Part shown: piece by piece, positions 58,907-64,000 of the stretch
Layout: every line of letters starts with the position of its first letter
How positions within the stretch are numbered: the stretch's first letter is position 1
Assembly: GCF_900156155.1 (NCBI RefSeq)
Contig: NZ_FTMD01000004.1
Location: forward strand, 62,001 to 126,000
DNA length: 64,000 nucleotides
Reading direction: 5' to 3'
Source: Aromatoleum tolulyticum
Lineage (GTDB): Bacteria; Pseudomonadota; Gammaproteobacteria; Burkholderiales; Rhodocyclaceae
Program-made: the position numbers and the translations under genes
The notes under the pieces: generated by a model
Database searches by the model: none
What the model was told of the DNA's origin: nothing
Seen by the model: the letters and a program-made list of their open reading frames with translations, nothing else

Positions 58907-59980
58907 TCAGGCGCCGGGCAGGCCGCGGCTCACGAGGAAGGCGAAGATCGCGTCCGCCGCGAGCCGCTCGCCTGCGGAGGTGAAGTGGCTGGCGTCGGCG
59001 AAGTAGCGGCGTCCGCCCGGGATGCGCTCGTGCAGTGGCAGCACCGGCACGCCGAGGCGGCGGCCGGCATCGAGGATCTCGGCGTTGTGCCGATCGTAAA
59101 GCGCGTTGAGGCCGGGCAGGTCGAAACACGGGTTGAAGTAGCGCGCCTGCTCGGACAGGCGCATCTGCTCCTCCTCCGGCTGCTCGGGGCGATAGGCGCG
59201 CGCGTTGGTCGCGAGCAGCAGCGGGACACCGGCCTCGCGCGCCACCGCGACCAGGCTTTCGAGCCGCGCACGATAGGGGGCGACGTCGACCGCCTGCGGG
59301 TCGAGCAGGGTCTTGCGGCCCGGCAGGCCCGCGCGCAGGAACACGGTGTGGCGCCGCACGGCATCGACGGTGAGCAGCCAGCCGGGCAGGCTCAGCAGCG
59401 GCAGCCCCTGGCGCCGGGCGGCCGGCGCGGACGCCCCGTCACGGCAATAGTCGGCGAAGTCGTTGAAGCCGGGATAGACGATGACGAGATCCGGTTTCAG
59501 CGGCAGCACGATGTCCGCGAGCATGCGCCGCTGGTCGGCGAGGCGGTAGCCCGAGATGCCGGCATTCACGACCTCGACCTTGCGCTGCGGGTAGCGCGCT
59601 CGGAGGCGCTCGCCGAGCAGCGCGGGAAAGGTCGCCTCGTTGCGCTGCGCGAGTTCGCCCATGACCGTCGAGGCGCCGATCACGGCGACGCGCAGGCTGC
59701 CCGGCTCGCGCTGCGGCAAGACCTCGGGGCTGCGCAGCCCCAGGCTGTTGGTGCGGATCTCGACGTCCTTGCCGGGGAACACGCGGTTGGGGCGCAACAG
59801 CTTGAGCCCGGTGCGTTCGTCCTCGACGTAGCGCGTCTCGCCGCGCAGGGCGTTGAACACGCTCTGCCCGAAGCGCAGCTGCGAACGCACCTGCAGCGCG
59901 GTTTCGAGGACGATGAAGGTCAGCGCTGCGCACAGGACGACCGCCCAGACGCGCCGCCCGGGTCCGGCGGTGCGACTCAT
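58907..59980 (-). CDS. SGNH/GDSL hydrolase partner of the MBOAT protein
   Basis: 357 residues: N-terminal membrane anchor (~10-28) and a periplasmic SGNH domain. Catalytic blocks are VIGASTVMGE (nucleophile Ser), the GFNDF block and DASHF near the C terminus (Asp-His). Predicted to be the periplasmic transferase/esterase acting with the downstream MBOAT, similar to AlgJ/AlgX. Its ATG overlaps the stop of the WecG/TagA gene by 4 nt. Confidence 0.88.
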   Translation of the reverse strand: MSRTAGPGRRVWAVVLCAALTFIVLETALQVRSQLRFGQSVFNALRGETRYVEDERTGLKLLRPNRVFPGKDVEIRTNSLGLRSPEVLPQREPGSLRVAVIGASTVMGELAQRNEATFPALLGERLRARYPQRKVEVVNAGISGYRLADQRRMLADIVLPLKPDLVIVYPGFNDFADYCRDGASAPAARRQGLPLLSLPGWLLTVDAVRRHTVFLRAGLPGRKTLLDPQAVDVAPYRARLESLVAVAREAGVPLLLATNARAYRPEQPEEEQMRLSEQARYFNPCFDLPGLNALYDRHNAEILDAGRRLGVPVLPLHERIPGGRRYFADASHFTSAGERLAADAIFAFLVSRGLPGA

Positions 59981-60726
59981 CGCGCCCAGGCCGCACGGCA
60001 GCGCCACGCCCTCAGCATGAACAGCGGGTTGCCGATGACGTAACGATGGAACAGGCGGCGCGGCTCGAGCAGCAGGCGATACGCCCATTCGATGCCCAGG
60101 CGCCGCACCCAGCGCGGGGCGCGCTGGACCTTGCCGCCGAGGAAGTCGATGACCGCGCCGCCGCACACGATCAGCGGCGCTCCCGTCGCGGTCGCGCGCA
60201 CGAGGCGGGCGACGCGCTCCTGCTTGGGCATGCCCATGCCGAGCACGATCAGCTCGGGTCGGGTACGCCGCACCTCGTCGCAGTAGTGCGCGGGCGGATG
60301 GAACCCGTTCTCGCACGACACCACCTCGACTCCGAACTCGGCCCGGCAACGCTCGGCCGCGGCCGCGAGCCAGGGCTCGCGCGTGCCCCACAGCGCGACG
60401 CGCCGGCCGCGATAGGCTTCGAGCAGGCGCGGGATGAAATCGGTGCCGTTCATGTCGAGACCGGGCTCCCCGCCCAGCATGCGGAACAGCATCGCCATGC
60501 CCGAACCGTCGCGCAGCAGCACATCGGCGTCGCACAAGGCCTTGTAGAAGTCGAAATCGCCGACGGCGGAGTTCATGGCGTGGGCATTGACGAAGGCGAG
60601 CATGCGCGGCTGACGGCCGTCGACCAGCTCGTCGGCGAGCAATGCCGCTTCGTCTTGCGAGGGAATGGTGCGGAGATGGCGCAGGACCTGGGTCCAGCGC
60701 GCCTGCACGATGGTTGGCGGATTCAT
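59977..60726 (-). CDS. WecG/TagA/CpsF family glycosyltransferase
   Basis: 249 residues with the GT26 signatures NAHAMNSAVGDFDFYKAL, the LLRDGSGMAML acidic motif, MNGTDFIPRLLEAY and LGMGMPKQE followed by GAVIDFLGGKVQRAPRW. Members such as GumM add a sugar to a lipid-linked intermediate on the cytoplasmic face of the membrane. The ATG at 60726 overlaps the stop of the upstream GT2 gene (ATGA) and its own stop overlaps the SGNH gene. Confidence 0.93.
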   Translation of the reverse strand: MNPPTIVQARWTQVLRHLRTIPSQDEAALLADELVDGRQPRMLAFVNAHAMNSAVGDFDFYKALCDADVLLRDGSGMAMLFRMLGGEPGLDMNGTDFIPRLLEAYRGRRVALWGTREPWLAAAAERCRAEFGVEVVSCENGFHPPAHYCDEVRRTRPELIVLGMGMPKQERVARLVRATATGAPLIVCGGAVIDFLGGKVQRAPRWVRRLGIEWAYRLLLEPRRLFHRYVIGNPLFMLRAWRCRAAWAR

Positions 60727-61907
60727 GATGCATCCCTGCGAGAGCGCACCCAGTCGACCTGGCGGCGGACGAGGAAGCGCAGGTAAAGCGGGATCTTCGA
60801 CAGCGCATACAGCGGTGCGCGGGCAAGATCCGCGAAGGAAACGATGTGGCGACCGCAGCCGAGCCAGCCGAGCAGCACGGCCATGCCGAGCAGCGCCCCG
60901 GCCCCCGCGGCCAGCGCGAAGGGCAGCACGCCCCCCCCCGCAAGCGCCAGCACGCCGGCCGCCGCCAGCACCGCGAACACGGCGAGCGTCAGCAGGGCCA
61001 GCGGCGGCACGCACAGGTCGAGCACCAGCGCCGTCAGGCGCAGGTCGCGGCGGGCGAGCGCCGCCAGCAGCAGGCGCGGGGCCTCGCCGGCGATGACCGC
61101 GAGGTGGCCGTGCTCCCAGCGCGTGCGCTGCGAGCGCGCACCCTCGGCCGAGCGCGGGAACTCGCTAAACACCCGCGCGTCGGGGCAGAACAGCGGGGCA
61201 TGCCCTGCCCGCGTGAGATCCAGCCCCAGCTTGAGGTCCTCGACGATATGGCCGCTGGCAAGCTCGGCGTCGCGCAGCGTCCCCCACGGGAAGACCATGC
61301 CGGAGCCCATCAGCTGGCACGGCAGCCCCAGCCGCGCATAGCCGAGCGGACGCATGCGGTTCTTGATCGCCCAGGCGAACTCGGCGATGCGCGTCTTGAG
61401 TCCGGCGCCGGCGGGCGCATGCATCAGGTACAAGGCCTGCACGGGGCGCCCGGTCGCGGCACAGGTCCGCGCGAGGCAGTCGAGCGCTCCCTCGCCGAGA
61501 CGGCAGTCGGCATCGACGATCGCGACGGCCTGCGGCGGCGCGGCCTCGAGGTGGCGCAGGCCGAAATCGAGCGCATAGCCCTTGCCGCGGCGCAGCGGCT
61601 CGTCGCGCACGATCACTTCGGCACCCGCCGCGCGTGCACGCCCGGCGGTGTCGTCGCTGCAGTTGTCGGCGACGACGACGATCCGATCACCGTCGCGCAG
61701 CTGCGCGCGGATGCCGCCGACGGCCGCGGCGATGCCGGGCGCCTCGTCGTGCGCCGGAACCAGCACGGCGAGGCGCGGACGTGGCGTGACCCTGACCGGC
61801 CGCGGCCGGCGCGGCGCCAGCGCAACGAGGACCTGCAGCAGCAGCAGGCCGACGGGCATGAGCAGGAACGCGGCGAGGGCCGCGAGCAACACGTTCAGGG
61901 CGCTCAC
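60723..61907 (-). CDS. Membrane GT2 glycosyltransferase
   Basis: 394 residues. N-terminal membrane helix (~5-28), a GT-A catalytic domain (~45-270) with VPAHDEAPGI, the DADCRL (DxD) metal motif and a QRTRWEHG (QxxRW) motif. C-terminal transmembrane helices (~285-350) follow. The QxxRW motif marks processive or polymer-type GT2 enzymes, though single-transfer members exist. The start is GTG at 61907, overlapping the upstream GT4 stop by 3 nt. Confidence 0.9.
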   Translation of the reverse strand: MSALNVLLAALAAFLLMPVGLLLLQVLVALAPRRPRPVRVTPRPRLAVLVPAHDEAPGIAAAVGGIRAQLRDGDRIVVVADNCSDDTAGRARAAGAEVIVRDEPLRRGKGYALDFGLRHLEAAPPQAVAIVDADCRLGEGALDCLARTCAATGRPVQALYLMHAPAGAGLKTRIAEFAWAIKNRMRPLGYARLGLPCQLMGSGMVFPWGTLRDAELASGHIVEDLKLGLDLTRAGHAPLFCPDARVFSEFPRSAEGARSQRTRWEHGHLAVIAGEAPRLLLAALARRDLRLTALVLDLCVPPLALLTLAVFAVLAAAGVLALAGGGVLPFALAAGAGALLGMAVLLGWLGCGRHIVSFADLARAPLYALSKIPLYLRFLVRRQVDWVRSRRDAS

Positions 61908-63109
61908 GCACACGCCTCCTCGAAGTAGCGGGCCAGCTTCGCCGCCTCGCAGTCCACGTCGTGGCGTTCGAGTACGCGCCTGCGACCGGCCTCGCCCATG
62001 CGTTGGAGTTCCGCCGGCGGGGTGGCCAGCACCGTCTCGAGCACGGCCGCGAGCGTATCGACCGAGCCGGCGGGAAACAGCCAGCCGTTCTCGTGCGGGC
62101 GCACGAGTTCCGGGATGCCGGCGACGTAGGTGGTCGCGACCGGCCGGCGCAAGGCGAGCGCCTCCATGATCACGACCGGCAGGCCTTCGGCGAAACTCGG
62201 CAGCACCAGTGCGCGCGCCGCGAGGATCTCGTCGCGTACCCGGCCGCTGTCGATCCAGCCCGTGATGCGTACCTGCCCCTGCAGGCCGCACCGGGCGATG
62301 AGGGCCTCGATCTCGCCGCGCAGCTCGCCGTCGCCGGCGAGCACCATCTCGAAGGCGATGCCCTTCGCCGCCAGCTGCGCAAGCGCCTCGACCAGCAGCA
62401 GCTGGCCCTTCTGCTCGCACAGGCGCCCGACGCACACCAGCCGCGGCGCGGCCGGCGCGGGGGCCGGCGGCACGTCATGGAATGAAGGCTCGAGCCCGCA
62501 ATGCACGACCTTGACGCGATTCCAGTCGCGATGCGCGGCCCAGCGGAACAGCTGGCTGCGACCGAAGGAGCTGATCGCGACGACGAAGGCCGAGCGCCGG
62601 ATCTTCTCCCCGGTGCCGAGGAACCCCGGCTTGTCGAACTCTTCCGGACCGTGCACGGTGAAGCTGAACGGCAGGCCCGCGAGCGCCTCGATCAGCATCG
62701 CGACCTCGGCCGGATTGGTGCCGAAATGCGCGTGCACGTGGCGCGCGTCGAACTCGCGCAGGGCGGGCAGCGCCCGGCAGGCCTCGGCGAGATAGATCAG
62801 GTGATAGGGCCACGCGCGGTCCGCGCGCCGCCCCATGCGCAGCGCGAGGCGCAACGCGGCAAGGAAGCGGCCCGGCGTGCGCGTGGCGACCCGCAGGACG
62901 GCCTTCGCCAGCGCGCCCATCCCGTCCTTGAGCAGATAGGTCGTGCGCGCCTGCTCGCTGCGGTCTTCCGCATCCGCGAGCTCGGCATCCCAGCCGCGCA
63001 CCGCGATGCGCAGCACGTCGAAGCCCTGCCGTTCGAGCGCGAGGATCTCGCGCCGGATGAAGCTGTGGCTGACCTTCGGGTACTGGTTGATCAGGTAGGC
63101 GATCCTCAA
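61904..63109 (-). CDS. GT4 glycosyltransferase
   Basis: 401 residues: N-terminal acceptor domain (RIAYLINQYPKVSHSFIRREILALE), HVHAHFGTNPAEVAML, and the C-terminal GT4 donor domain with VCVGRLCEQKGQLLLVEAL and the EX7E motif in AEGLPVVIMEAL. The start is TTG at 63109, overlapping the upstream acetyltransferase stop (TTGA), which supports translational coupling. Donor sugar unknown. Confidence 0.9.
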   Translation of the reverse strand: MRIAYLINQYPKVSHSFIRREILALERQGFDVLRIAVRGWDAELADAEDRSEQARTTYLLKDGMGALAKAVLRVATRTPGRFLAALRLALRMGRRADRAWPYHLIYLAEACRALPALREFDARHVHAHFGTNPAEVAMLIEALAGLPFSFTVHGPEEFDKPGFLGTGEKIRRSAFVVAISSFGRSQLFRWAAHRDWNRVKVVHCGLEPSFHDVPPAPAPAAPRLVCVGRLCEQKGQLLLVEALAQLAAKGIAFEMVLAGDGELRGEIEALIARCGLQGQVRITGWIDSGRVRDEILAARALVLPSFAEGLPVVIMEALALRRPVATTYVAGIPELVRPHENGWLFPAGSVDTLAAVLETVLATPPAELQRMGEAGRRRVLERHDVDCEAAKLARYFEEACA

Positions 63110-63705
63110 CGTTCGCCCTCCACGACGAGCTCCACGTCTGCCACGTGTTCTGCCTCCTGCTGCGCCTCCTGTTGCGCGACTGGGCACGGCGCCGCGCGTG
63201 TCGCCACGATGCGCGCCGGTGCGCCGACCGCGGTCGCGCCGTCGGGCAGGTCGCACAGCACCACCGCCAGCGCGCCGATGCGGCAGCCCTTGCCGATGCG
63301 CACGCCGCCCAGCACCTGCGCGTACGCACCGAACTCGACGTCGTCGCCGATCACCGGCGCGGGGCCACCCTCGTGGCGATTGCCGATCGTCACGCCCTGG
63401 CGCAGCGTGCAGTTGCGCCCGATGACCGCGCCCGGATGCACGAACACGCCGCCGAAATGCCAGATCCGCAGGCCGCCGCCGATGTGCGCGGCCTTGGGCA
63501 GGCTCACGCCGACCACGGTCTCGACCAGCCGGAACGCCAGCCAGTAGCCGGCCGTCAGCAGCTGCTTGGCGACACCCTCGCGCCGCGCGTCGACGCGCCG
63601 GCCGAAGCGATACACCGCGACCGCCCAGATCGACTGCTCCTTCAGGAAGGGGCGGCGCAGGCCGTAACGGCGCAGGTCCGCGGCCCACTCGGGATCACGC
63701 CGCAT
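63106..63705 (-). CDS. Hexapeptide-repeat (CysE-like) acetyltransferase
   Basis: 199 residues: N-terminal helical part and a left-handed beta-helix (~75-170) with serine-acetyltransferase-type repeats (IGGGLRIWHFGGVFVHPGAVIGRNCTLRQGVTIGNR). The C-terminal ~30 residues are a Gln/Glu/Val-rich tail (AQQEAQQEAEHVADVELV) not typical of CysE. In polysaccharide loci such enzymes usually acetylate a sugar. The ATG at 63705 has a GAGG site 5 nt upstream; GTG at 63711 is also in frame. Confidence 0.85.
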   Translation of the reverse strand: MRRDPEWAADLRRYGLRRPFLKEQSIWAVAVYRFGRRVDARREGVAKQLLTAGYWLAFRLVETVVGVSLPKAAHIGGGLRIWHFGGVFVHPGAVIGRNCTLRQGVTIGNRHEGGPAPVIGDDVEFGAYAQVLGGVRIGKGCRIGALAVVLCDLPDGATAVGAPARIVATRAAPCPVAQQEAQQEAEHVADVELVVEGER

Positions 63706-63744
63706 GCGCACCTCGCCCGGCCTGGATGCCCCTCGCCGGCGCGC

Positions 63745-63999
63745 TCATCCGCCGGTCCTCAGCAGCTCGCCGCGCACCGTCGAACCGCCGCCGGCGCCGC
63801 CGATCGCCGTCACCACGGGCGTCACGCTGCCGGCGGGCCAGACGAAGTCGGCCACCTCGTCGTTGTTGAGTTCCTTGCTGTCGAACAGCGTCGCGCCACT
63901 CGCCTTGTCGCGCAGCTGCAGGCGCAGGCGCGCCCCGCCGGTCGCGATCGCGCGCAGGCGATAGGCCTGGCCCGCGACCGGAATCGCCCACGCGACCGG
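63745..63999 (-). CDS. C-terminal part of an unidentified exopolysaccharide-locus protein
   Basis: The last 84 residues of a gene that runs off the right edge. The frame reading ...AIPVAGQAYRLRAIATGG...LFDSKELNNDEVADFVWPAGSVTPVV...GELLRTGG has codon usage like its neighbours and ends in TGA at 63745-63747. The product cannot be named from this tail; it looks like a small beta-rich domain. It is followed after 39 bp by the acetyltransferase. Confidence 0.6.
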   Translation of the reverse strand, partial: PVAWAIPVAGQAYRLRAIATGGARLRLQLRDKASGATLFDSKELNNDEVADFVWPAGSVTPVVTAIGGAGGGSTVRGELLRTGG

Positions 64000-64000
64000 T

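Noticed and set aside
63695-63991. A 98-codon minus-strand frame at the right edge
   Set aside because: Another minus-strand frame ending at 63745 has better codon usage and a more protein-like sequence, so this one is taken as a shadow.

Overview
The window is GC-rich bacterial chromosome, most likely from a betaproteobacterium of the Rhodocyclales/Zoogloeaceae (Azoarcus/Aromatoleum/Thauera-like). The evidence is the gene order gpmA-envC-ctpA-moeB, yibN-grxC-secB-gpsA, comF/bioB-bioC and tkt-gap-pgk-pyk-fba-purC, together with a dihaem cytochrome c4, a DUF3422 protein and strong GC bias at third codon positions. This placement is inferred from gene content; no 16S gene or other phylogenetic marker was analysed.

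Region 1 (1-25 kb) is mostly housekeeping. It holds the end of glyA, nrdR-ribD (+), a gpmA-envC-ctpA-hypothetical-moeB operon (-), and an ArsR-type regulator with a rhodanese, grxC, secB, an SH3-like protein and gpsA (+). It continues with comF-trmL (-), bioB-bioC-HAD phosphatase (+), hemB (-), engB (-), cytochrome c4, moeA, rpiA and phoU (+). It ends with yggX, a PAS-GGDEF protein, argA, a double-domain PPK2 enzyme and rsmE (-). Between hemB and engB lies an unannotated candidate small RNA on the + strand: a sigma-E-like promoter, three consecutive stem-loops with C-rich loops, and a rho-independent terminator.

Region 2 (25.6-48.6 kb) is a carbon-metabolism backbone on the + strand: an inositol-phosphatase-family protein, phosphoribulokinase, transketolase, a GapB-like GAPDH, pgk, pyk, class II aldolase and, further on, purC. 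Other genes interrupt it: a small protein with a cysteine-rich tail plus a tandem-Cache secreted protein; a cobalamin riboswitch with bluB; and a block with two c-di-GMP proteins that each carry a periplasmic CxxCH haem motif. A periplasmic glutathione-peroxidase-like protein and a membrane methyltransferase-like protein lie between those two. No RuBisCO gene is in the window, so a Calvin cycle is possible but not shown.

Region 3 (48.6-51.4 kb) has a REP/BIME-like inverted repeat pair, oligopeptidase A and a small hypothetical gene.

Region 4 (51.4-64 kb) is a tightly packed minus-strand exopolysaccharide locus: sugar nucleotidyltransferase, UDP-glucose dehydrogenase, pyruvyl transferase, flippase, GumI-like glycosyltransferase, MBOAT acyltransferase with an SGNH hydrolase partner, WecG/TagA transferase, GT2, GT4, a hexapeptide acetyltransferase and the tail of another protein. 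It looks like a system for an acidic, acylated, pyruvylated polymer. Polymerase and export genes are not in view and probably lie beyond the right edge.

No tRNA, rRNA, CRISPR array, prophage or insertion sequence was recognised.
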